A DNA stretch of 64,000 nucleotides from Cellulophaga sp. Hel_I_12. GTDB lineage: Bacteria; Bacteroidota; Bacteroidia; Flavobacteriales; Flavobacteriaceae. The position numbers were made by a program, and so were the translations under genes. This document shows positions 25,429-34,400 of the stretch, one piece after another. The notes below the pieces were generated by a model. The model worked only from the letters and a program-made list of their open reading frames with translations. It made no database searches and was not told the DNA's origin. Position 1 is the stretch's first letter; every line of letters begins with the position of its first letter. The stretch spans positions 2,917,501 through 2,981,500 of the forward strand of contig NZ_JUHB01000001.1 of NCBI RefSeq assembly GCF_000799565.1, given 5' to 3'.

Positions 25429-25980
25429 ATGGATATTATGAATGTTAAACATTGTATTTTAATAATCTTGTTGGTTAGTTATTATAAAGTAAACGCTCAA
25501 AAAATTTATACAACTGAAGAAGGTCATATTATGATGATGACTTTGGTTGATGATAAACCCGTCAAGGCAGAAAGCCATAAATTGGCCTTATATCTTGATT
25601 ATGATTCCAAAGTGGTTAATGGTGTACTTGACCTAAAAACCTTATCTACGGATATTCCAGAAATCAATACCATTTTACAAGAGGAAGAAGAACCTCTTAT
25701 GCTGCGCTTTACAGGGACTATTCCATCTGAAGATTTTCTCTCAAAACAACACGACCCAATTTTATTTAATTGGTTGGCATCTGTTACATACAAAGACAAA
25801 ACCTATAAATCAGTCTTTAAAACGACCCTTACCCATTTTGACCAAGGTACAACCATTTCTTGTTTGATAAGTGCTAGAGGGCAGGTTTTGGTTTCGGATA
25901 CAGGATTGGACAAATTGATACAAGGTTTGGATAAAACTTTAGAAGTGCAATTTGCCCAATTGGTGTTGAGATTGGAATAA
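25429..25980 (+). CDS. secreted protein of unknown function
   Basis: This 183-residue protein has a signal peptide (ILIILLVSYYKVNAQ) and a beta-rich mature part without Cys pairs or His clusters. The pattern of strands (YLDYDSKVVNGVLDLKTL; EPLMLRFTGTIPSEDFL; YKSVFKTTLTHFDQGTTISCLIS) loosely recalls YceI-type lipocalin-like proteins, but I do not recognise it with certainty. It lies 32 bases before the P1B-2 ATPase and probably shares its transcript, so a periplasmic role in metal handling is possible. Confidence 0.6.
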   Translation: MDIMNVKHCILIILLVSYYKVNAQKIYTTEEGHIMMMTLVDDKPVKAESHKLALYLDYDSKVVNGVLDLKTLSTDIPEINTILQEEEEPLMLRFTGTIPSEDFLSKQHDPILFNWLASVTYKDKTYKSVFKTTLTHFDQGTTISCLISARGQVLVSDTGLDKLIQGLDKTLEVQFAQLVLRLE

Positions 25981-26012
25981 CTGTAAATTCAAATAAAATT
26001 ACAATCGAATTT

Positions 26013-27977
26013 ATGAAAAAAAAGAAACTGAATTTAAGAGATTTAAATAAAACTTCATCCGACAATCACAAGCGTAATGATGGTCACAACCATAGCAGTC
26101 CGGAAAGTATAGGGAATTTTAAAATTTATGTACCAGCAATTTTCAGCTTTGTAATGCTGATTATTGGTATTGCGATGGATTATTTTGACGTAGCATTTTT
26201 TAAAGATTGGATACGTATCGTCTGGTATGCAGTCGCATACCTTCCAGTAGGTTTTCCTGTCATAAAGGAAGGTTGGAAAAGCATCAAAAATGGCGATTTC
26301 TTTACCGAGTTTTTATTGATGTCCATCGCAACCATAGGTGCATTCGCCATTGGCGAATATCCCGAAGGTGTGGCAGTTATGTTGTTTTATGCGGTAGGCG
26401 AATTGTTCCAAAGTGCCGCCGTTAAAAGAGCCAAGGGAAGCATCAAGGCTTTACTGGATGTACGACCAAATGAAGCCTTGGTCTATAGGAACAACAATTA
26501 TGTTTCTGTAAATCCCGAAATCGTTGCTATTGGCGAAAAAGTGCAAGTCCGTGTGGGCGAAAAAATCCCTTTGGATGGTATTTTATTGTCCGAAAAAGGC
26601 TCGTTCAATATCGCAGCATTAACAGGCGAAAGCAAACCTGACACCATTGCAAAAGGAGAAAAAGTATTTGCAGGAAGCATAAATCTGGATGGCGTTATTG
26701 AAATTGAAACGACCAAAGAATTTAAGGATAGTTCCATTGCACGTATTCTCGATATGGTGCAAAACGCCACCGCACGGAAATCAAAAACCGAATTGTTCAT
26801 TAGAAAGTTCGCAAGAATCTATACACCAATCGTTGTCTTTCTTGCGATTGGATTGACGTTTATACCCTACTTTTTTGTGGACGATTATGTCTTTAGCGAT
26901 TGGTTGTATAGAGCCTTGATTTTCTTGGTTATTTCCTGTCCTTGTGCATTGGTTATCTCTATTCCGTTGGGTTATTTCGGTGGATTGGGAGCAGCTTCAA
27001 AAAATGGAATTCTCTTTAAGGGAGCTTCCTTTTTGGACGAAATGACAAAGGTAACTACGGTTGTAATGGACAAAACCGGAACCGTGACCAAAGGGGTTTT
27101 TAAAATCAAAAATGTTGTTGTAAACAATGGGGCATTGAGCGAAGCCGAAATGATGAAATACCTGATGGCGATGGAAGAACAATCTACCCATCCCATTGCC
27201 AAGGCAATTATGGAATATAAAGCCGATGGCGAAGATTTTCAAGCTTCCGAAGTAAGCGAAATAGCAGGAAAAGGATTGAAAGGAACAGTAAATGGTAAAA
27301 CCGTATTGGTTGGCAACAAACCATTGATGACTTCAAACAATATCGAAGTTCCATCTGAAACCGATAACATTGTAGAATCTATCGTAATGGTTTCCATTGA
27401 AGGCAAATTTGCAGGCTATGTAATCATTGCAGACGAGTTAAAGGATGATGCACACGAAGCAATTGTACAAATTCGGGAATCTGGTATTTCAAAAATCATA
27501 ATGCTTTCGGGCGATAAGGATTCCATTACGCAACAAGTCGCAAAAGAAATGGGTGTAGATTGGGCAAAAGGCGGTTTGCTTCCAGAAGATAAATTGAAGG
27601 AAGTCGAAAAACTAATGTCCGAAAACGATAACAAAGTTGCGTTCATTGGCGATGGCATAAACGATGCGCCAGTTTTGGCAGTAAGTGATGTAGGTATTGC
27701 AATGGGTGGTTTAGGTAGCGATGTCGCCATTGAGACCGCAGATGTCATTATCCAAACTGACCAACCAAGTAAAATTGCAAGGGCAATAAAAATAGGCCGT
27801 TCCACTCGAAAAATTGTCTGGCAGAATATCGGTTTGGCATTTGGCGTAAAGGCTGTGGTTTTGATTTTGGGTGCAGGCGGTCTGGCAACAATGTGGGAAG
27901 CTGTATTTGCGGATGTGGGCGTGGCTTTGTTGGCCATTCTGAATGCGGTTCGATTACAGAAGATGAATTGGAAATAG
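26013..27977 (+). CDS. P1B-2-type Zn/Cd/Pb-exporting ATPase
   Basis: This 654-residue ATPase lacks the usual N-terminal HMA domain and instead has a short basic, His-containing N-terminus (DNHKRNDGHNHSS, about 17-29). The membrane motif CPC (Cys309, Cys311), phosphorylated Asp353 in DKTGTVTKG, LSGDKDS and GDGINDAP are all present. CPC plus the C-terminal helix with DVGVALLAILNAVRL places it in the ZntA/CadA group. It is followed by two copies of the small MSQNRR membrane proteins. Confidence 0.92.
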   Translation: MKKKKLNLRDLNKTSSDNHKRNDGHNHSSPESIGNFKIYVPAIFSFVMLIIGIAMDYFDVAFFKDWIRIVWYAVAYLPVGFPVIKEGWKSIKNGDFFTEFLLMSIATIGAFAIGEYPEGVAVMLFYAVGELFQSAAVKRAKGSIKALLDVRPNEALVYRNNNYVSVNPEIVAIGEKVQVRVGEKIPLDGILLSEKGSFNIAALTGESKPDTIAKGEKVFAGSINLDGVIEIETTKEFKDSSIARILDMVQNATARKSKTELFIRKFARIYTPIVVFLAIGLTFIPYFFVDDYVFSDWLYRALIFLVISCPCALVISIPLGYFGGLGAASKNGILFKGASFLDEMTKVTTVVMDKTGTVTKGVFKIKNVVVNNGALSEAEMMKYLMAMEEQSTHPIAKAIMEYKADGEDFQASEVSEIAGKGLKGTVNGKTVLVGNKPLMTSNNIEVPSETDNIVESIVMVSIEGKFAGYVIIADELKDDAHEAIVQIRESGISKIIMLSGDKDSITQQVAKEMGVDWAKGGLLPEDKLKEVEKLMSENDNKVAFIGDGINDAPVLAVSDVGIAMGGLGSDVAIETADVIIQTDQPSKIARAIKIGRSTRKIVWQNIGLAFGVKAVVLILGAGGLATMWEAVFADVGVALLAILNAVRLQKMNWK

Positions 27978-27986
27978 TATAAAAGA

Positions 27987-28154
27987 ATGTCTCAAAATAG
28001 AAGAAATAGAAGAAACAAAAAAAATCGGAAATCATCGAATACCGACATCACAAAAAGAGATAAGGTCAAAGGTATTCTTATGATAATCCTTATGGTAATA
28101 GCCGCATTTCTGCTTTATTTTTTTGTGCTAAAAGGAAATATTCATAAGCATTAA
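27987..28154 (+). CDS. small basic one-helix membrane protein, MSQNRR family (2)
   Basis: This 55-residue protein begins MSQNRRNRRNKKNRKSSN, has the shared TKRDKVKGIL motif and a single hydrophobic helix (about 30-48), and ends in a His-Lys-His tail. It starts 10 bases after the P1B-2 ATPase stop codon and is likely co-translated with it. No known family is recognised. Confidence 0.65.
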   Translation: MSQNRRNRRNKKNRKSSNTDITKRDKVKGILMIILMVIAAFLLYFFVLKGNIHKH

Positions 28155-28243
28155 TGAATTAAGAGGATATAATATTCCAAGCGTTTTGTGTGGCTACAAA
28201 AATTGAATTGGAAATGATTGATAAATAGTAAAAATGATATTCT

Positions 28244-28417
28244 ATGTCGGAAAATAGACGGAATAGACGAAATAAAAAAAGCAATAAAGTACCATCTCAA
28301 AAAAAAAGCATTACTAAAAAAGATAAAATAATTTGGATTAGTATTCTAATCGTTGTTATCGTGTTAATCTGCTTTGTACTGTTCTTGCAGTTCCTAAAAT
28401 ACTTTATATCTATTTAG
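28244..28417 (+). CDS. small basic one-helix membrane protein, MSQNRR family (3)
   Basis: This 57-residue protein begins MSENRRNRRNKKSN, has TKKDKIIWI in the place of TKKDRLYGIL, and has one long hydrophobic helix (about 30-52) with a single Cys. It is a tandem paralog of the gene at 27987. It ends 122 bases before the next gene. Confidence 0.65.
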   Translation: MSENRRNRRNKKSNKVPSQKKSITKKDKIIWISILIVVIVLICFVLFLQFLKYFISI

Positions 28418-28510
28418 AAACAATGCTTTTGCAATAGATGAAACGAATTAAGCAAATTCTACAAATCTTTCAGCCTAAAACGTAACAGTTTAAAGCCCTT
28501 TGATCCTGAA

Positions 28511-28527
28511 ATTTGTACTGTACAAAT
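28511..28527. promoter_or_regulatory. perfect 8-1-8 palindrome, operator candidate
   Basis: ATTTGTAC-T-GTACAAAT is a perfect palindrome 12 bases before the start codon of the HMA-domain gene. The position and symmetry fit a repressor operator. No matching regulator gene is next to it. Confidence 0.5.
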
Positions 28528-28539
28528 AAGAATGCGATT

Positions 28540-28803
28540 ATGGAAACTATCAACATATTTGAAACCAAAGAAAAGAACCATAAACAGGGAATAAAAGAAT
28601 CATTCCCAGTTACAGGTATGACCTGCGCATCTTGCGCAGCAAGAGTTGAATCTGTTTTAAAACACACAAATGGCGTATTTGATGCAAGCGTAAACTTTGC
28701 GAACAGTTCTGTTCTTGTAGAATACGACAAAGAGTTGAGTCCTAATCAACTTCAAAATGCACTTCGCGAAGTTGGTTATTCTTTTTCGTCAGGTTCAATA
28801 TGA
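28540..28803 (+). pseudogene. N-terminal HMA fragment of a CopA-like copper ATPase
   Basis: The 87-residue reading frame contains a complete heavy-metal-associated domain with GMTCASC (Cys29, Cys32), ESVLKHTNGVFDASVNFANSSVLVEYD and ends REVGYSFSSGSI. The leader before the domain and the sequence style match the N-terminus of CopA ATPases, whose next domain should follow directly. Instead the frame runs 28 bases into the end of the oppositely oriented CDF gene and stops. It is most likely a truncated ATPase, though it could still work as a stand-alone copper chaperone of about 9 kDa. Confidence 0.65.
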
Positions 28804-29657
28804 ATAGTAATGTGTGCTATTTCGGGAAGTTCATTCTGAATTTTGTCTTGTAATTTATGGGCTAAAAAATGTCCTTCTTCAACGGTTAATTTTCCGTTTA
28901 CAATTGCGTGAAGCTCTACTAGATAATTCATTCCCGCTTTACGTACAAAACATTTTTCTGTTCCCTTTATTCCATTTACTGTAATCGAAATTTCACGAAT
29001 ATCCCCAATCAAATCATCATAGAGGTGTTCGTCCATTATTTCACCTAGTGCAGGTCTGAAAATTAGATATGCATTATACAAAATGAATGCAGAAGCAAAT
29101 AGAGCAGCCCAATCATCAGCAGTTTCATAACCCTTTCCAAAATACAATGCAATTGAAATACCTATAAAAGCAGTTACAGAGGTGATGGCATCGCTTCTAT
29201 GATGCCAAGCATCTGCCTTGAGTGAGGAACTTTTTATTGCTTTTGCCTTTTTTGAAACGTATCTATATGAACCTTCTTTCCAAATAATAATCACGGCAAG
29301 AACTATTAGTGTCCAAGCTTCCGGGACCTTATGGGGTGTCTGGATGTTAATGATACTTTCGTAAGCAATGACAGTTGCTGAGGTAACTAAAAAAGCGACT
29401 ACCAAAAATGTAATTAATGGTTCTATTCTGGAATGACCAAACGGGTGGTTCTCATCTGGTGGACGTTGGGCGTATTTAAAACCTAACAGAACAAAAAAGG
29501 AAGAAAAAATATCAGCCGTTGATTCAATACCATCTGCAATCAAGGCATATGAATTGCCTAAAAATCCCGAAATGAGTTTTATAGCTGCTAACAATACATT
29601 ACCAAAAATGCTAAAATATGTAGCCTTTATTGCTGATTTTTCATTTGTTAATGCCAT
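28776..29657 (-). CDS. cation diffusion facilitator (CDF) exporter
   Basis: This 293-residue inner-membrane antiporter exports divalent metals such as Zn, Co or Fe. It has six helices. The transport-site motifs are in TM2 (ADGIESTADIFSSF, with Asp37 and Asp44) and TM5 (KADAWHHRSDAITS, with the HxxxD pair). A cytoplasmic ferredoxin-like C-terminal domain follows (about 205-293, ending ITIHIEPDEKE). It is the last gene of a three-gene leftward operon, with 9 bases between it and the gene before it. Its 3' end overlaps the HMA fragment. Confidence 0.93.
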   Translation of the reverse strand: MALTNEKSAIKATYFSIFGNVLLAAIKLISGFLGNSYALIADGIESTADIFSSFFVLLGFKYAQRPPDENHPFGHSRIEPLITFLVVAFLVTSATVIAYESIINIQTPHKVPEAWTLIVLAVIIIWKEGSYRYVSKKAKAIKSSSLKADAWHHRSDAITSVTAFIGISIALYFGKGYETADDWAALFASAFILYNAYLIFRPALGEIMDEHLYDDLIGDIREISITVNGIKGTEKCFVRKAGMNYLVELHAIVNGKLTVEEGHFLAHKLQDKIQNELPEIAHITIHIEPDEKE

Positions 29658-29666
29658 TAAGTATTT

Positions 29667-30170
29667 TTATTTGACAAATTCCGAGCAATCAGACGATGGT
29701 TTATAAGTGCCTGCGCCTTGTTGATAGACCAAGGAAGCTCCTAAATGTCCTGTATAAAGTAAGCCGAAAAGAGCTACAATTATTAGAAAAAAGCTGATTG
29801 ATTTAAATAGATTTAAAAATTTGTGTGAGATGAATTTGGATGAAATTTTAATGCCTAAACCAATTGAATAAACAATTAATGTAGCATAAGCCCACCACTG
29901 ATGCTCTTGTAAAACTTTAGGGTCACAAATTTTTCTAACTTCAATAGAATACGCCAATTCTCCTGTATAAATAGCAATCCAACCACTCAACACGCCAATG
30001 CCTAGCATTATAAAAGTCATCTGTTTTATAAAAAGATGATACGATTTATTTTTAAGGAACAAAATTATTATAGCTGCTAATGAGGCTAAAAGCAAAGTGG
30101 CTATTGGCAGGTGTACAGAAAGTGGATGCCATACTTCTTCTCTCCAAATTGAAGGTATTTCTGCAATCAT
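29667..30170 (-). CDS. DUF2231-type four-helix membrane protein
   Basis: This 167-residue protein starts with the DUF2231 hallmark WHPLSVHLPIATLLLASLA and has four membrane helices, with conserved histidines at about 15, 19 and 90. The family is predicted to bind haem or metal in the membrane; no reaction is known. It lies between a lipoprotein gene and the CDF gene, 9 bases from each, so it probably serves the same metal response. Confidence 0.75.
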   Translation of the reverse strand: MIAEIPSIWREEVWHPLSVHLPIATLLLASLAAIIILFLKNKSYHLFIKQMTFIMLGIGVLSGWIAIYTGELAYSIEVRKICDPKVLQEHQWWAYATLIVYSIGLGIKISSKFISHKFLNLFKSISFFLIIVALFGLLYTGHLGASLVYQQGAGTYKPSSDCSEFVK

Positions 30171-30179
30171 TAGCTTTTG

Positions 30180-30500
30180 TTATTCAAGAATTTTTACAGA
30201 AACAGGAACATTTTTATTTCCTTTTTTCTCTACTGTTATTTCAACTTTACCATTTTCTTTAAGGGCATCAAAAGTTGTAGTTTGTCCGTCATTAGTCATC
30301 AATTTAGTGTCGTCTGTGAAATAGAGTTCAACTAATTTGTCATCAGCAGTTCTAACATAAATTTCCTTTTCTCCTGGCTCAACTTCTTCAGCAATACCTT
30401 GATAGGTTCCTGATTCTACAACGTCTGTGTTTTTGTTTTCTCCGCAAGAGTTAAGCAAAAAAGCTCCGCCTAATAATAATCCTAAAATTAATTTTTTCAT
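30180..30500 (-). CDS. small lipoprotein of unknown function
   Basis: This 106-residue protein has a lipobox (FLLNSCG, Cys19). The mature part is small and beta-rich (TYQGIAEEVEPGEKEIYVRTADDKLVELYFTDDTKLM), resembling an OB-like or SH3-like fold. It is the first gene of the lipoprotein-DUF2231-CDF operon. A TAACTTTG -7 element reads leftward at 30523-30530, without an obvious -33 TTG. Confidence 0.65.
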   Translation of the reverse strand: MKKLILGLLLGGAFLLNSCGENKNTDVVESGTYQGIAEEVEPGEKEIYVRTADDKLVELYFTDDTKLMTNDGQTTTFDALKENGKVEITVEKKGNKNVPVSVKILE

Positions 30501-30564
30501 TGTTTCTGTTTTTTGATTTTTTCAAAGTTATAAAATATATCTTGTCTTGTTGTCGTAGTTCGGT

Positions 30565-30735
30565 TTTTTTGACTTGCTGCCAACAGAAGAAGGGCAAGAT
30601 TATCACACAACACCTACGTTATGGGATGGTTATAACGCCTTTATCTGGATGCTTCACAACACCTTGAAAAAGACGTTTTCCCTACAGGAAAAATTGGACA
30701 GGATATTGTTTGATGAAATATATGTAGTGGTTTAA
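30565..30735 (+). pseudogene. C-terminal fragment of an unrecognised gene
   Basis: The frame is open for 56 codons and reads like real protein (FDLLPTEEGQDYHTTPTLWD, then LHNTLKKTFSLQEKLDRILF) but has no start codon and no plausible leader. It lies between the divergent CDF operon and the next operon. It looks like the end of a gene cut off during island assembly. Confidence 0.4.
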
Positions 30736-30834
30736 AGAAACATTCTATAAGGTTTATCCAGTACCTCAAACTGGTTTTTTCCCCTTCTAAAAGAAATTGA
30801 AGTATTTCAAATTTTCACAGATAAGAAATTATGG

Positions 30835-30842
30835 TATCTTTG
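30835..30842 (+). promoter_or_regulatory. -7 box of the second RND operon
   Basis: TATCTTTG lies six bases before the chosen start codon at 30849. An earlier in-frame ATG at 30831 overlaps the box and is therefore unlikely to be used. Confidence 0.5.
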
Positions 30843-30848
30843 TACTGG

Positions 30849-31286
30849 ATGCAAAAACCAAATAAAATAGCGGCATTTTTCTTTTTGGGCTTATTTAGCC
30901 TAATGATGCTGCATCAGGTTTTTCCGCATTTACACCATCAGCACGAGGATTCTCATTCACATTTAGATATTGCCCATACTGGCGAGGACAATCATCACGA
31001 TGATAGTTCCCAAGAGAAAGAAGATTCACCTTACGGGTTTTTTGGGTTCGTTATGGATATGCATACCCATTCCACGGTGTCCAGCGATATAGTCTTACTT
31101 GAAAGAAATACAATCGAGAAAAAGACCGTTGTTGACAAGGATGTTCTAAAGAGTGTTGTTGAAACTAAAGGATTTTTTTCAGTTGAATATAGGCAAAATA
31201 GTAAACAGCCTGTTTATTATCCGCCCAGTAATTATTTCAATTCTTATCTCTCATCCCTCGACTCACGAGGCCCACCTACCTGTTAA
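30849..31286 (+). CDS. small secreted His-rich protein ahead of the second czcA
   Basis: This 145-residue protein has a signal peptide (about 1-22) and a His/Asp-rich metal-binding segment (HLHHQHEDSHSHLDIAHTG, about 28-46, then NHHDD). The conserved tail contains YYPPSNYF and a final GPPTC. It takes the position that HYC_CC_PP-type proteins have in the other two RND operons but is His-rich rather than Cys-rich. Metal sensing or buffering in the periplasm is inferred. Confidence 0.65.
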   Translation: MQKPNKIAAFFFLGLFSLMMLHQVFPHLHHQHEDSHSHLDIAHTGEDNHHDDSSQEKEDSPYGFFGFVMDMHTHSTVSSDIVLLERNTIEKKTVVDKDVLKSVVETKGFFSVEYRQNSKQPVYYPPSNYFNSYLSSLDSRGPPTC

Positions 31287-31495
31287 CCCCACTTTAGTTT
31301 AATAAAATTAGACAGATACATTAATAGTATCTGCAAATTTATTATGCTTTGGTAATAGTAAGCTTCGCTTTAATTACCATTTTACCATATTTATTTTTTA
31401 AGAATTAATCCTTGGTTTGTATAGCTCAAATCCATAGATAACCTGTATGGTATTTTCATTTTTATTATTTACGACTTAAAAATATTTTAAACATA

Positions 31496-34400
31496 ATGTT
31501 AGACAAAATCATTGCATTTTCGATAAACAATAAACTTGTTATCGGATTATTTACGCTGGCTCTAATTGGATGGGGCACATATTCGCTAACACAGCTACCC
31601 ATTGATGCAGTTCCAGACATCACAGACAATCAAGTTATGGTTATTACCATATCACCCACTTTAGCGGCACAAGAAGTAGAACAATTAGTTACGTTTCCAG
31701 TAGAACAAACAATGGTTAGTATTCCTGGTATTAAGGATATGCGTTCCTTTTCTCGATTCGGGCTTTCTATAGTAACTATTGTTTTTGAGGAAAGTGTCGA
31801 TTTATATTGGGCAAGGCAACAAGTTCAAGAGCGATTAACGCAGGCTGCCAAAGATATTCCTGAAGGCATCGGAAAACCAGAAATGGGACCCGTAACTACT
31901 GGATTGGGTGAAATTTATCAATATGTAATTCACACCGAAAAAGGATATGAAGATAAATATGATGCCACCGAATTAAGAACTATACAGGATTGGATTATCA
32001 AAAGACAACTATTAGGAACACCAGGTGTTGCAGAAGTGAGTGGTTTTGGTGGTTTGGTCAAACAATATGAAATTGCCATAGACCCAGATAAACTTCAAAG
32101 TATGAATGTTACTATTGAAGATATTTTTACCGCTCTGGAAAAAAACAATCAAAACACGGGTGGAGCTTATATAGATAAAGGTCCTAATGCCTATTTTATT
32201 CGGAGCGAAGGTCTGGTTAACAATTTACAAGAATTGGAAAAAATAGCTGTTAAAGTAAATAACGGCACACCAGTACTTGTAAGGGATGTTGCCAAAGTAC
32301 AGTTTGGTCACGGTGTGCGCTATGGAGCGGCTACCCGAAATGGAGAAGGCGAAGTTGTTACGGGAATTGTAATGATGCTAAAGGGAGCAAACTCTTCCGC
32401 AGTTATCAATGATGTAAAAGCTAAAATTGAACAGATTAAAGAAACTTTACCCGAAGGCGTGACCATTGAGCCTTATCTGGATAGGAAAGGTTTGGTGGAC
32501 CGTGCAATAGGGACTGTAACGACTAATCTTACGGAAGGTGCGTTGATAGTAATTTTTGTACTAATCCTTTTTCTTGGAAATTTAAGAGGTGGATTGATAG
32601 TAGCTTCAGTGATACCACTCTCAATGCTTTTCGCAATCGCGATGATGAAACTCTTTGGGGTTTCCGGAAACCTAATGAGTTTGGGTGCCATAGATTTTGG
32701 TCTTATTGTAGATGGGGCGGTAATTGTAGTTGAATCTGTAATGTTTGGAATTCATACCAGTAAAAAGAAGTATTCTGGAGTTGACAAGCTATCGTCTGAA
32801 CAAATGGATGCCGAGGTAAAATTATCTGCTGGGAAAATGATGAATTCCGCTGCCTTTGGACAAATCATAATATTAATCGTTTACGTGCCTATTTTGGCTT
32901 TGAGCGGAGTTGCAGGAAAAATGTTTCATCCAATGGCTCAAACGGTAATGTTCGCTATTCTTGGAGCATTAATTTTATCACTTACCTATGTTCCAATGAT
33001 GTCTGCCCTCGCACTGGGTCGCAAGACGGAACATAAACGGAATTTTTCCGATAAAATGATGGATTTCTTTCAGCGTATGTACCAACCTATTTTAGAAGCT
33101 GCCCTGCACGCTAAACTGTTGGTACTTGGATTGGCAGTAGGATTATTTATTATAACGCTGATAGTTTTTGCAAATATGGGTGGTGAGTTTATTCCCCAAT
33201 TGGACGAAGGAGATTTTGCGGTTGAAACCCGAGTGCCTGTTGGAAGTTCCATCGACCAGATGATTGATGTTTCTCAAAAGGCGCAGACCATATTATTACG
33301 TGAATATCCAGATGAAGTGAAGCAAGTTGTAAACAAGATTGGTTCAGGGGAAATTCCAACAGACCCGATGCCCATTGAAGCAGGTGATATGATGGTTATT
33401 TTAAGTCCAAAAGCGGAATGGACAAAAGCTGGCGGAAGAGAAGAACTGGCAGCAGTGATGAAAGAATCCCTGTCCATTATCCCGAATGCTACTTTTAGTT
33501 TTCAACAACCCATACAAATGCGTTTCAACGAACTTTTAACAGGTGCAAAACAGGATGTTGTAATAAAAATTTATGGCGAAGACCTCAATATTCTTTCAGA
33601 CTTGGCAAGTAACGTGGGTAGCAAAATAAAATCGGTTGAGGGTGTTGAAGATTTGTATGTGGAAGAAGTGACTGGATTACCACAGATTAATATTCAAATG
33701 AACCGCGATAAGATTTCTCAATATGGAATGAACATCGAGGACATAAATAATGCTATCGAAACTGCCTTTGCGGGTACTTCGGCAGGACTTGTTTATGAAG
33801 GGGAACGTCGATTTGACCTTGTTGTGAGATTGGACAAAAATTTCCGAACCGATATTACAGATGTGCAGAACTTATATGTTAGCACACCACAGGGAAATCA
33901 AATTCCGTTAAGTCAGGTGGCCAACATTTCATTTGAACCAGGACCTGTACAGATTCAACGTGACAATGCAAAACGTCGGATTATTGTTGGCTTTAACGTG
34001 CGTGACAGGGATGTACAAAGTATTATTGAGGACATCAAGCAAATTATGAATTCGAAGGTTGATATGCCAGCAGGTTATTATGTAACCTACGGCGGTCAAT
34101 TTCAGAACTTGCAAGAGGCTAATCAGCGGTTAATAATTGCTTTACCAATAGCTTTGTTGCTGATTTTAGTACTGCTGTTTTTTACTTTCGGTTCGATGAA
34201 ACAAAGTTTGCTAATTTTTACGGCAATCCCTTTATCAGCCATTGGCGGTGTCTTTGCACTAATTATAAGAGACCTGCCTTTCAGTATTTCAGCTGGAATT
34301 GGATTTATTGCCCTATTTGGTGTGGCTGTTTTAAATGGAATCGTACTGGTGGCAGAATTCAACAGACTGGATAAAGAAGGTGTAACCGATATTTATGAAC

